From the NCBI GenBank assembly GCA_937901485.1, contig CALGTT010000084.1:1-7721 (forward strand): a stretch of DNA of 7,721 nt. The letters run 5' to 3'. The position numbers and the translations under genes are program-made. This stretch comes from an uncultured Ruminococcus sp. Its GTDB lineage: Bacteria > Bacillota > Clostridia > Oscillospirales > Ruminococcaceae. Below are positions 1 to 6,095 of the stretch, in pieces (position 1 is the stretch's first letter; each line of letters starts with the position of its first letter). Below the pieces are notes generated by a model that saw only the letters and a list, made by a program, of their open reading frames with translations, did no database searches and was not told where the DNA came from.

Positions 1-14
1 TGAAAGAGAAAAAT

Positions 15-1106
15 ATGCAGATCGAGGAAAACCACCAGCTCTGTTCGCATTGCGGAAGAATCATCACGGATGATGATTTCAGCCTTGTTCAGGGCGAAAT
101 TGTCTGCACTGACTGCGTGGAAAATTACTGTTCTACATGCGAACGCTGCGGAGCACTGATTTACGATGATGACGTTTACGGCGACGACAATCACTGCCTG
201 TGCGAACACTGTTACGAAAATCACTACACCAGATGCGACAATTGCGACTGTGTGATGCACGTCAACGATTCCTACGGGCATGGCGATGATACCCTGTGCT
301 ATCGCTGTTTCAACGAACTGGACAACTGCATTCACGATTATGGCTACAAGCCAGAGCCGATCTTTTACGGCAATAATGCACGCTTTTTCGGCGTGGAGCT
401 GGAGATCGACATCGGTGGTCGTGACGAGGACAATGCCCAAAGCATTCTGGAAATCGGCAACAGCTCGGACGATTGTATCTACATCAAATCGGACGGCAGC
501 CTGAATGACGGCATGGAAATTGTGACGCACCCCATGAGCCTTGATTATCACATGAGCTACTATTGGGAGGATGTGCTGAACGAGTGTGTGAAGCTGGGCT
601 ACCGTTCGCACCAGACTTCGACCTGCGGACTGCATGTCCATGTGAATCGCTCCAGTCTGGGCGATACCTTGGACCGTCAGGAAGTCACGATTTCCAGAAT
701 CCTGTATTTTGTCGAACAGCATTGGAATGAGCTGCTGAAATTCTCACGCCGTTCCGAATCCGCCATGAACCGCTGGGCGGCGAGATACGGCTATGAATCG
801 TCCCCGAAGAAATTGCTTGACAAGGCGAAAGAACGTTATGGTCGATATTCCGCTGTAAATCTCTGCAACCATCACACGATCGAATTCCGGATGTTCCGAG
901 GCACGCTGAAACTGAATACCCTGCTCGCCACATTGCAGATGGTCAACCGCATCTGTGATGTGGCTTTTAATTTGTCAGATGTCGAGCTGCAGGAGCTGTC
1001 GTGGTCGGACTTTGTGGCGACTGTCACCGAACCGGAATTGATTCAGTATCTGAAGGAACGACGGCTCTATATCAACGAGGAAATTACGACAGAGGAGGAT
1101 ATGTGA
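15..1106 (+). CDS. GS-fold amidoligase (Amidoligase_2-like) with N-terminal Cys-rich zinc domain
   Basis: Predicted ATP-dependent carboxylate-amine ligase of the glutamine-synthetase-like amidoligase family, 363 aa. Residues 10-98 hold repeated Cys-x2-Cys pairs (C10/C13, C31/C34, C42/C45, C63/C66, C74/C77, C95/C98), resembling LIM or treble-clef zinc fingers that could bind a protein partner or substrate. The ligase domain follows: GVELE at 126-130 (metal/ATP-binding acidic residues), DGS at 160-162, EIVT at 168-171, CGLHVHV at 204-210, and EFRMFRGT at 290-297 near the end of the fold. These motifs in this order are characteristic of the family. The stop is 1 nt from the next ATG, so it is translationally coupled to a class II amidotransferase, which would supply ammonia. 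The ribosome site before ATG 15 is weak (AAAGAGAAA) and the upstream context is outside the window. The substrate is unknown; peptide or protein tagging, or small-metabolite synthesis, are both possible. Family call is confident, biochemical role is inferred. Confidence 0.85.
   Translation: MQIEENHQLCSHCGRIITDDDFSLVQGEIVCTDCVENYCSTCERCGALIYDDDVYGDDNHCLCEHCYENHYTRCDNCDCVMHVNDSYGHGDDTLCYRCFNELDNCIHDYGYKPEPIFYGNNARFFGVELEIDIGGRDEDNAQSILEIGNSSDDCIYIKSDGSLNDGMEIVTHPMSLDYHMSYYWEDVLNECVKLGYRSHQTSTCGLHVHVNRSSLGDTLDRQEVTISRILYFVEQHWNELLKFSRRSESAMNRWAARYGYESSPKKLLDKAKERYGRYSAVNLCNHHTIEFRMFRGTLKLNTLLATLQMVNRICDVAFNLSDVELQELSWSDFVATVTEPELIQYLKERRLYINEEITTEEDM
1093..1098 (+). promoter_or_regulatory. Ribosome binding site of the amidotransferase
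   Basis: AGGAGG lies 9 nt before ATG 1108 and inside the last codons of the amidoligase. It fixes the amidotransferase start at Met-Cys, which matters because the catalytic Cys must be residue 2, and it shows that the two genes form one operon. Confidence 0.8.
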
Positions 1107-1107
1107 T

Positions 1108-2025
1108 ATGTGTGCATTATTTGGCTGGCTGGATTACAACGGAAAGATTTCGCCGAAAGTTCTGCAAAAATTGACGCAGGCATTGGCAAATGCTGCCGAA
1201 GAAAGAGGAACGGATGCCAGCGGAATTTCGTATGTCCGTGACGGGAAAATCACGATCTACAAGCGTCCGCAACCTGCTCATAAGCTCAAATTCCGTGTTC
1301 CGGCTGGGACTGCGGCTCTGATGGGGCATACAAGGCTCACAACGCAGGGCAATCAGAAACACAATTTCAATAACCATCCATTCCGAGGATTCGCCGGACA
1401 GGAGTTTGCGTTTGCGCATAATGGTGTGCTGTACAATGACCGGGAGCTGCGGAGAACGAAGAAGCTGCCCGCTACAAAGATTGAAACCGATAGCTACATC
1501 GGTGTACAGCTTCTGGAACAGAATGGGGATCTTTCGTTTGAATCGCTTGCTCGGATGGCGGAGGATGTATCCGGTAACTTCACATTTACACTGCTCGATG
1601 CCGAAAATTCGCTGTACTTTGTGAAAGGCAGCAGTCCGCTGTACCTCATCCACTTCCCTCTGATCGGGTTGTATGTCTATGCATCCACACAGTCGATCAT
1701 GGAAAAGGCTCTGAAAGTATGCGGGCTTCTCCGCTTTGATTATGAGGTGTTTGAAGTGAAAAACGGCGATATTCTGAAGATCGACGCAAGGGGAAACCTT
1801 TCCGGAGATACGTTTCAGACCATGTTCTATGATCCGTTTTTTCGTTACTGCCCTTGGGAAAATGAAAGCGATCCAGATGAAGCACTGGAAACGCTGCTTC
1901 TGATGTGCCATTGTTTCGGCGTGACGGAGGATGAGGTGCTGGAGCTGGTGGAGATGGGATATAGTTATGACGAGATTGAGGGAGTGTTGAATGAGCCGGA
2001 GCAAATCCGAGAGTTTTCACGTTAG
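1108..2025 (+). CDS. Class II glutamine amidotransferase (Ntn-hydrolase)
   Basis: Predicted to hydrolyse glutamine and release ammonia for a partner synthase. It begins MCALFGW, so removal of Met exposes the N-terminal Cys nucleophile of class II amidotransferases. Other family motifs are in place: RGTDASG at 33-39, HTRLTTQG at 74-81 (glutamine-binding Arg), NNHPF at 88-92, AHNGVLYND at 103-111 (oxyanion Asn-Gly) and ETDS at 126-129. The Ntn fold spans roughly residues 2-225. No synthase domain (phosphosugar isomerase, PRTase or asparagine synthetase) is attached; instead the last 70 or so residues are acidic and helical (DEALETLLLMCHC, EDEVLELVEMGYSYDEIEGVL), rather like a small UBA-like or docking helix bundle. 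It is therefore probably a stand-alone glutaminase subunit working with the amidoligase just upstream. GS-like amidoligases paired with class II amidotransferases are known from comparative genomics; the product here is unknown. Confidence 0.9.
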   Translation: MCALFGWLDYNGKISPKVLQKLTQALANAAEERGTDASGISYVRDGKITIYKRPQPAHKLKFRVPAGTAALMGHTRLTTQGNQKHNFNNHPFRGFAGQEFAFAHNGVLYNDRELRRTKKLPATKIETDSYIGVQLLEQNGDLSFESLARMAEDVSGNFTFTLLDAENSLYFVKGSSPLYLIHFPLIGLYVYASTQSIMEKALKVCGLLRFDYEVFEVKNGDILKIDARGNLSGDTFQTMFYDPFFRYCPWENESDPDEALETLLLMCHCFGVTEDEVLELVEMGYSYDEIEGVLNEPEQIREFSR

Positions 2026-2052
2026 CCCTCTTTCAAACGTCTGGAAATCAAG

Positions 2053-2096
2053 CAAAAAATAATCGGAGTATTCGTATGTACTTCGATTATTTTTTG
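2053..2096. terminator. Bidirectional rho-independent terminator
   Basis: A hairpin with an 18-bp stem (CAAAAAATAATCGGAGTA at 2053-2070 against 2079-2096, one G-T pair) and an 8-nt loop. The stem has A-runs on one side and T-runs on the other, so it can end transcription from both directions. It starts 27 nt after the amidotransferase stop and would close the amidoligase operon. Confidence 0.8.
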
Positions 2097-2110
2097 TGAG
2101 CAAGGCTGCA

Positions 2111-2258
2111 GTGCAACGCAATTCTGGAATTCTTTTACCCCCCGCCCTTCTCGTTCACAAAAAATTCATAAAATCGGTGATTTTTGCGCAAAGCCCTAAT
2201 ATATATTAGGGAAATGCGCATTTTTCACCGACACAAAAGTTCCAGACTTGCGTTGCAC
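2111..2258. repeat. 148-bp element with 18-bp terminal inverted repeats
   Basis: GTGCAACGCAATTCTGGA at 2111-2128 is the reverse complement of 2241-2258 with a single mismatch (17 of 18). Inside it sits a second symmetrical structure at 2174-2231. This is the form expected of a MITE-like non-autonomous transposon, or of a large cruciform or folded site such as an origin. No transposase and no clear target-site duplication is visible beside the ends, so mobility is only a suggestion. Confidence 0.55.
2174..2231. repeat. Nested inner palindrome, probable terminator or cruciform
   Basis: Three concentric inverted repeats: TCGGTGA (2174-2180) with TCACCGA (2225-2231), GCGCA (2186-2190) with TGCGC (2215-2219), and the perfect 18-bp palindrome CCCTAATATATATTAGGG at 2194-2211. 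The two T-runs between outer and middle arms face each other and would form an internal loop. It could end the minus-strand helicase transcript, whose stop lies about 46 nt away. Confidence 0.6.
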
Positions 2259-2276
2259 GTCAGTATATGAATTTTA

Positions 2277-4169
2277 TCACATTACAGTTGCCTGATCAAT
2301 TGGAAAGCGTGCAAATACCTTCACTTCACAATCAAAACGGAGCAATCTTGCTCGCCCGACTGCCTGCTCCAGCAGGGATTCCAGCATCCAGAGCTGGATT
2401 GTCCGCAAGCGGTCATTTCTGTATGAGTTCGCATAAAACTCATAGCCATGATACTGCACCTTCATCGGACACAGTTCTTCAGACTGCGGATCTACTCCAG
2501 CTGCCATTCCATAGAGCTTATACACAATGTCATTCACGTTTGGAAGCCCGATCACTGCAATATCCTTTCCTTCCAGACAGTTCAGACCCTCCACCGCTCC
2601 GAAATGATACGCTGTTCCAAACAGTTCTTCAAATGCCTTGAATGTAATGACAGTGCTGTCTCCGATCAGACTGTCAATATATGACTTGATCTCAGGATCA
2701 TGATACAGCGAATAACGGCTGAATGTATATTGGGGATAGAGCTTTAAGCGTCCCCGATATTTCGCTGTTTTGCATCTGTATTCAAAAACAGGCTTTGGCA
2801 GCAGCATCCGGTAAACCTGGGCATTGGCAGTCGCAGACATCACGATCACTTTCTGAAAATAAAAAGGCTTTTGCCTGATATAAGTGGTACTCTCCCCATG
2901 ATTACAGAGGTATCTTGCGGAAAGCATGTCGATGATATTGGTACTGATCTGCTCAAGCTGACCAAGCAGCTCTTTGCTCAAGGAGGTGTTTTCAGTTTCC
3001 TGCACATTGTATTGTCGGAATCCGTTGGTAGTAAGGATCTCCTGCATTCTGTGCTTTGAAGTATCTTTAAAATCCGTGCACTGCATTGCTTGGCGAATAT
3101 CCTCGTTGCTCACTGTCTCTGTTGCGAATACGGTCCGCAGAATATCTTCATCTATGATCACCTCATGATTGCACAAAGGCTTTTCGTCTTTTACAAAATA
3201 TAAGAGACGCTCATGGGTGGTGACAATATGTCCCTCATAGTTCACAACATCCGCAAGTTCCTCCAGATAGGACTTTAGCACAGCATGATCCTGATGTTCC
3301 GGCTCCATGTTCGATAGGATCTCCCTCAGTACGCTCAAATTGACCGAACCTGCACCTATATTGTAGTTATGCTTCAGCTGTGAGGTAATCTCATCGGAAA
3401 GGGTGGGCAATTCCGGTGTGCATCGGATGTTGGTGATCCCCATTCTCTGTGCCTTCTGCACAATCTCCCATTTCAGTGCATGGGTCGGCACAGCAATCAA
3501 AACTCGCTTGTCCGCACTTTTCAAGTAATTCAGATAGGTATTGGTTTTGCCCAATCCCGTCTGTGCGATGATAAGATGGATGCCATTCTTTTGTGAAGCC
3601 ATCGCCGCCTGAAAGTTCTCCGCAAGACTTTGTTCCGCTTCCTGAAGCGTGCAGTATTCCTTCTCCGTAATGGTGCGGATGCAGCTGCGTCCCTGCTTGG
3701 CGGTAAGAATGAGGTTTTTCCGATGATTGCACACTGAAGCATAGGGGCAATCGGCACAGGATTGCGGCTGATACCCCTCATCCCGCAGGAGATTCAGAAT
3801 CACTCTCCAATTACGTTCATGATAAGCGGCATGACCTGCATTCTCCGGCAGATTCAGTATTCTCAAGAACTCCGCTTTTCCCTTCTCAATATTGATCAGA
3901 TTTGTAGCAAGCAAAAACAGCTCCGGATAGTAATAGTACTCCGTTCCATCTGCGAACTGGCGGAACAGCTGACAGCACTCATAAAGTGCATCCCAACTGA
4001 AGTTGCGGGTTTGCTTACGCCTACGATTAGTTCCGGAGTTCTCTCTCGTCCTGCATTTTTTCTCATGGGGTATTTTTTCTGTACAAACGAACTGACCATT
4101 TTCCAGCAGAGGCACATTCCTCTCCGTCTTCACACCGCACTTTTCGTAGAACTGGCGGACCTTTGCCAT
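2277..4169 (-). CDS. SF2 helicase-like protein with Cys cluster
   Basis: Predicted ATP-dependent nucleic-acid helicase or translocase, 630 aa from ATG 4169. Visible motifs: Walker A AQTGLGKT at about 202-209, IDED at about 339-342 in the place of the DEAD/DEAH box, SAT (motif III) at about 445-447, and QAVGRARLLR (motif VI arginine finger) at about 602-611. Ahead of the ATPase is a Cys cluster, CADCPYASVC at 138-147 with another Cys at 163, probably a zinc ribbon or Fe-S site like those of mobile-element primase/helicases. The open frame extends upstream to an ATG at 4349, but that extension reads through the terminator of the neighbouring gene and overlaps that gene antiframe, so I prefer 4169; no strong ribosome site is seen at either start. 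It probably serves replication or maintenance of the mobile element. The exact family is uncertain. Confidence 0.75.
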   Translation of the reverse strand: MAKVRQFYEKCGVKTERNVPLLENGQFVCTEKIPHEKKCRTRENSGTNRRRKQTRNFSWDALYECCQLFRQFADGTEYYYYPELFLLATNLINIEKGKAEFLRILNLPENAGHAAYHERNWRVILNLLRDEGYQPQSCADCPYASVCNHRKNLILTAKQGRSCIRTITEKEYCTLQEAEQSLAENFQAAMASQKNGIHLIIAQTGLGKTNTYLNYLKSADKRVLIAVPTHALKWEIVQKAQRMGITNIRCTPELPTLSDEITSQLKHNYNIGAGSVNLSVLREILSNMEPEHQDHAVLKSYLEELADVVNYEGHIVTTHERLLYFVKDEKPLCNHEVIIDEDILRTVFATETVSNEDIRQAMQCTDFKDTSKHRMQEILTTNGFRQYNVQETENTSLSKELLGQLEQISTNIIDMLSARYLCNHGESTTYIRQKPFYFQKVIVMSATANAQVYRMLLPKPVFEYRCKTAKYRGRLKLYPQYTFSRYSLYHDPEIKSYIDSLIGDSTVITFKAFEELFGTAYHFGAVEGLNCLEGKDIAVIGLPNVNDIVYKLYGMAAGVDPQSEELCPMKVQYHGYEFYANSYRNDRLRTIQLWMLESLLEQAVGRARLLRFDCEVKVFARFPIDQATVM

Positions 4170-4202
4170 ATAGTGCTTTTCGTCATATGTGTCACATAGA
4201 GA

Positions 4203-4224
4203 GCGTTTTAGTATCAAAAAACGC
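4203..4224. promoter_or_regulatory. Small inverted repeat upstream of the helicase-like gene
   Basis: GCGTTTT (4203-4209) pairs with AAAACGC (4218-4224) around an 8-nt loop. It lies 34 nt upstream of the preferred start of the minus-strand helicase gene, where an operator or leader hairpin could sit. It is short, so chance cannot be excluded. Confidence 0.3.
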
Positions 4225-4252
4225 CCTTGAAAGAACGTTGCATTATGTAAGA

Positions 4253-4277
4253 AAACCGTCTGATTGTCAGACGGTTT
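4253..4277 (-). terminator. Rho-independent terminator of the small hypothetical gene
   Basis: On the minus strand AAACCGTCTGA pairs with TCAGACGGTTT (11 bp, 3-nt loop) and is followed by TTTTCTT. The stop codon of the gene ending at 4267 lies within the stem. This separates that gene from the helicase gene and supports a helicase start downstream of it. Confidence 0.7.
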
Positions 4278-4530
4278 CCAATTCTTCCAGCGAAATATCT
4301 TTTCCTTGCTCTCGACAAGAACCTGATAAAAACGTTCCACCGCTTTCATCGTGGAGATCGACCTCTCCGTTCTCTTTCAACACACAAATTGGTGGAAGCA
4401 TTACTGCCGTTCCGTCTGATTGGCACCATCCAAAAAGGTAGCGGTCACTCAACTCACAGCAACCGGTTATTTTAAAACCGTCGGCTTCTTTTTGTGCAAT
4501 CTGATACGCTTGTTTTGCAGTCACACTCAC
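4267..4530 (-). CDS. Small hypothetical protein (87 aa)
   Basis: I do not recognise a named family. The open frame runs back to an ATG at 4614, but GGAGGT at 4536-4541 sits 5 nt before GTG 4530, so I place the start there; this also removes an overlap with the upstream gene. The protein starts MSVTAKQAYQIAQKEADGF, a helix, followed by a predicted beta-rich part with a Cys-Cys pair (TGCCELSDRYLFGW) and DGTAVMLPP, ending acidic (SLEELETV). Size and style (an N-terminal AxxIA helix, then strands with aromatic residues and a conserved-looking DGT turn) resemble small immunity-like or phage/ICE accessory proteins, but that is a guess. It lies 44 nt downstream of another small gene on the same strand and ends at its own terminator, so the two probably form one transcript. 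Confidence 0.6.
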   Translation of the reverse strand: MSVTAKQAYQIAQKEADGFKITGCCELSDRYLFGWCQSDGTAVMLPPICVLKENGEVDLHDESGGTFLSGSCREQGKDISLEELETV

Positions 4531-4574
4531 ACGCTCACCTCCAGACAACATGTTATTTCTCACAGCAGATTTCT

Positions 4575-4778
4575 CTATTCTTCCCATATTGCAGAATAAC
4601 GGCACTCCTCGCAACGAATATGTGCAGTTTCCATATCTTTTACATTCTCAAGTTCTGGAACAGCGTCAGTGAGCAATATTTTCTCAAACGTCATAACTGT
4701 TTCGAAACACAACTCGCAGCCTATCTTACGTCCATATACAGGACAATCTCTATCTTCTGTGTAATTATTTTCCGGCAT
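4575..4778 (-). CDS. Small Cys-rich hypothetical protein (67 aa)
   Basis: A short soluble protein with cysteines at both ends: DCPVYG (C12), C21 and C24 (GCELC), and C56/C59 (IRCEECRYS). The pairing suggests a small zinc-binding or Fe-S-type fold, with an acidic helical middle. Similar CPVYG...CxxC...CxxC(K/R)Y small proteins seem common in Clostridia mobile elements, as far as I recall, without known function. Start chosen at ATG 4778 because AGAGGTGG lies 9 nt upstream (4788-4795). It is the first gene after the strong minus-strand promoter at 4957-4985, with a leader of about 170 nt. Confidence 0.65.
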   Translation of the reverse strand: MPENNYTEDRDCPVYGRKIGCELCFETVMTFEKILLTDAVPELENVKDMETAHIRCEECRYSAIWEE

Positions 4779-4956
4779 ATCGCTGAACCACCTCTAAAAT
4801 CCAAAGTTCCTCTAATAATTGCATCTGCTATCTGTATGCTTTTAAATATCCCCTTACAGAATAATGTCCATCTTTATCATGTCGCTTCGTTCAGGAATTT
4901 GTAGGATGCTTTTATTCACATGAACAGCTCTGCAAGCAACTGCACTTTTCCCTTTC

Positions 4957-4985
4957 ATTATACTACATCTTCCCCAATATTACAA
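4957..4985 (-). promoter_or_regulatory. Sigma-A promoter for the two small minus-strand genes
   Basis: On the minus strand a -35 of TTGTAA (4980-4985) and a perfect -10 of TATAAT (4957-4962) are separated by exactly 17 nt. Transcription would start near 4950 and give a leader of about 170 nt before ATG 4778. Confidence 0.75.
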
Positions 4986-5096
4986 GTGATATTTCGTTTC
5001 TACACTTATATATTATTACAGTGTACTATATCGGGATTGGATTTCAACTGAAAATTGACCAAATGATACATACCACGCAGCAATGCCCTGCCTTGC

Positions 5097-5128
5097 ACGC
5101 TCTCAAAAGGTATACCTTTTGGGAGCGT
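5097..5128 (+). terminator. Terminator-like hairpin upstream of the recombinase
   Basis: ACGCTCTCAAAAGG pairs with CCTTTTGGGAGCGT (14 bp with one G-T, loop TATA) and is followed by CTTTCTTTC on the plus strand. It could block read-through into the recombination module, or act as an attenuator if the promoter lies further upstream. No plus-strand gene ends just before it. Confidence 0.6.
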
Positions 5129-5180
5129 CTTTCTTTCGCCGAAATCACGTCCCAAAACATAGTATTTTGAATTTTGAGAT

Positions 5181-5210
5181 GTTCCGGAAAGTGCAGGGAC
5201 TTTCTGGAAC
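5181..5210 (+). promoter_or_regulatory. Leader hairpin just before the recombinase RBS
   Basis: GTTCCGGAAAGT pairs with ACTTTCTGGAAC (12 pairs including one G-T, 6-nt loop). Its base is 4 nt from the AGGAGG at 5215-5220. It may affect ribosome access or be an operator for a dimeric repressor. Confidence 0.5.
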
Positions 5211-5224
5211 GGATAGGAGGTACT

Positions 5225-6015
5225 ATGGATCATCGAACGTATGGATACGCCCGTGTTTCCACCCGTGAGCAGAACGAGGACAGACAGATTGCTGCCCTGC
5301 TCCATTACGGCGTGCCGGAAGGGAATATCATCATCGACAAATGCTCCGGAAAAGGATACGGAGCGGGAGGGCTATCGCTATCTCATACCATTCCCATTTC
5401 AAAATCATGAAAAATTCATGATTTTGATAGCCGCCACAGGCGGCGTTTGGGAATGCATGAGACGGATTTCATGCCGTGGAACGGCATGAAATGGCGGGTG
5501 CGTCAGCACACGCTCCCGATCGAACTATTTCAATAGTTTGATCGGGAATTAGTATCAGAAACCAGCTTCTGAGAAACGGCGATACACTGGTAATCAAGGA
5601 GCTGGACCGACTGAGCAGGAACAAGTCGGACATCAAACAAGAGCTGGAATACTTCAAGCATCTGGGGGTACATGTCAGAATTCTGGACATTCCCACTACA
5701 CTGACGGAATTTCCCGATGATCAGATATGGGTGATGGACATGATCAACTCCATCCTGATCGAAGTCCTCGGCAGCATCGCAGAAAACGAACGCATGAAGA
5801 TCCGCAGAAGACAGCGGGAGGGCATTGATGCGGCGAAAAAGAAAAACGTCCGCTTCGGCAGACCTGAAACTGCCAAACCGGATAACTGGGACGCAGTGAT
5901 CCAGCAGGTCGCCAGTGGTGAGCTTCGTCCTGTTGATGCAATACGGCTGCTCGGAATATCACGCTCCAGCTATTACAGGTTTTGTCAGAAGTGCGGATTT
6001 CACCGCAATACATGA
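5225..6015 (+). CDS. Serine recombinase (resolvase/invertase), interrupted by a 172-nt element and carrying a frameshift
   Basis: Site-specific DNA recombinase of the small serine family. The start at ATG 5225 has AGGAGG 4 nt upstream. Exon 1 gives YGYARVSTREQN (catalytic Ser in RVST) up to DKCSGK. The frame must then shift by +1 at about 5349-5353 (GGAAAAGG) to read DTEREGYRYL, a typical resolvase continuation. After the 172-nt element, exon 2 (5557-6015) reads RNQLLRNGDTLVIKELDR, with the family DRLSRN motif, then the long E helix (ILIEVLGSIAENERMKIRRR), FGRPE, and a C-terminal HTH (LRPVDAIRLLGISRSSYYRF). The joined protein is about 205 aa, the normal family length. Unexcised, the frame hits a stop near 5487. 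The extra G at 5350-5354 is a second lesion independent of the element: decay, sequencing error or programmed frameshift. Activity is therefore uncertain. Confidence 0.8.
5385..5556 (+). ncRNA. Structured 172-nt intervening element A, intron-like, in the serine recombinase
   Basis: Boundaries follow from the protein: removing 172 nt joins CTC to AGA (Leu-Arg) and restores the resolvase. One-base shifts (5384-5555, 5386-5557) give the same product. Predicted fold: closing helix ATAC (5385-5388) with GTAT (5552-5555); P1 ATTCCCA (5390-5396) with TGGGAAT (5448-5454); inside P1, hairpin H1 5400-5426 (12 bp, loop AAA) and H2 5430-5444 (6 bp, loop ACA); then unpaired GCATGAGACGG (5455-5465); H3 5466-5492 (12 bp, loop GGA); P4 5493-5513 (GCG/CGC, purine mismatch, GTGC/GCAC); H5 5514-5547 (15 bp, loop TTCA); tail ATTAGTAT (5548-5555). 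No ORF of its own. It matches element B in length, order and core sequence. Whether it is spliced as RNA, excised as DNA or bypassed is not shown by the sequence; RNA splicing is my preferred inference. Confidence 0.75.
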
Positions 6016-6048
6016 TCCGATTTTCGTTATTTACGTTATGTGCAGTTT

Positions 6049-6076
6049 TTTACACTGTTCACAACAATTTGATAAT
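6049..6076 (+). promoter_or_regulatory. Possible sigma-A promoter for the excisionase and integrase
   Basis: TTTACA (6049-6054) and GATAAT (6071-6076, 5 of 6 to consensus) are 16 nt apart in the 80-bp gap after the recombinase. Transcription would start near 6083, very close to the RBS, giving a very short leader, which lowers confidence. Confidence 0.35.
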
Positions 6077-6095
6077 ACAAAAAGGAGGTAATCGT

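Larger units (their letters stand above)
2026..2276. other. Convergent intergenic region without a gene
   Basis: About 250 bp between two genes that point at each other. I see no coding frame worth calling. It is filled by a strong terminator hairpin (2053-2096) and a 148-bp nested inverted repeat (2111-2258), with a C-rich patch (TTTTACCCCCCGCCC) near 2134-2148 and A/T-rich flanks. Confidence 0.8.
4779..5224. other. Divergent non-coding region of about 446 bp
   Basis: No gene is supported here. The left part (4779-4950) is the long leader of the minus-strand small-gene transcript; a 21-codon GTG frame can be read in it, but without a ribosome site. The middle is A/T-rich with a sigma-A promoter for the minus strand. 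The right part holds a terminator-like hairpin (5097-5128) and a leader hairpin (5181-5210) before the serine recombinase. I could not identify a convincing plus-strand promoter. Confidence 0.6.

Noticed and set aside
1117..2004. A long antisense frame opposite the amidotransferase (295 codons)
   Set aside because: No ribosome site, no recognisable domain, and the sense strand has unmistakable catalytic motifs.
4170..4349. N-terminal extension of the helicase-like gene to ATG 4349
   Set aside because: It would be translated from the terminator and the antiframe of the neighbouring gene, with no family-like sequence in it.
4531..4614. Longer start of the 87-aa protein at ATG 4614 or 4551
   Set aside because: GGAGGT falls inside this stretch at the right distance from GTG 4530, and the longer form overlaps the upstream gene.
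5006..5305. A 99-codon minus-strand frame over the recombinase leader
   Set aside because: It covers two hairpins and the start of a real gene; no ribosome site or domain.
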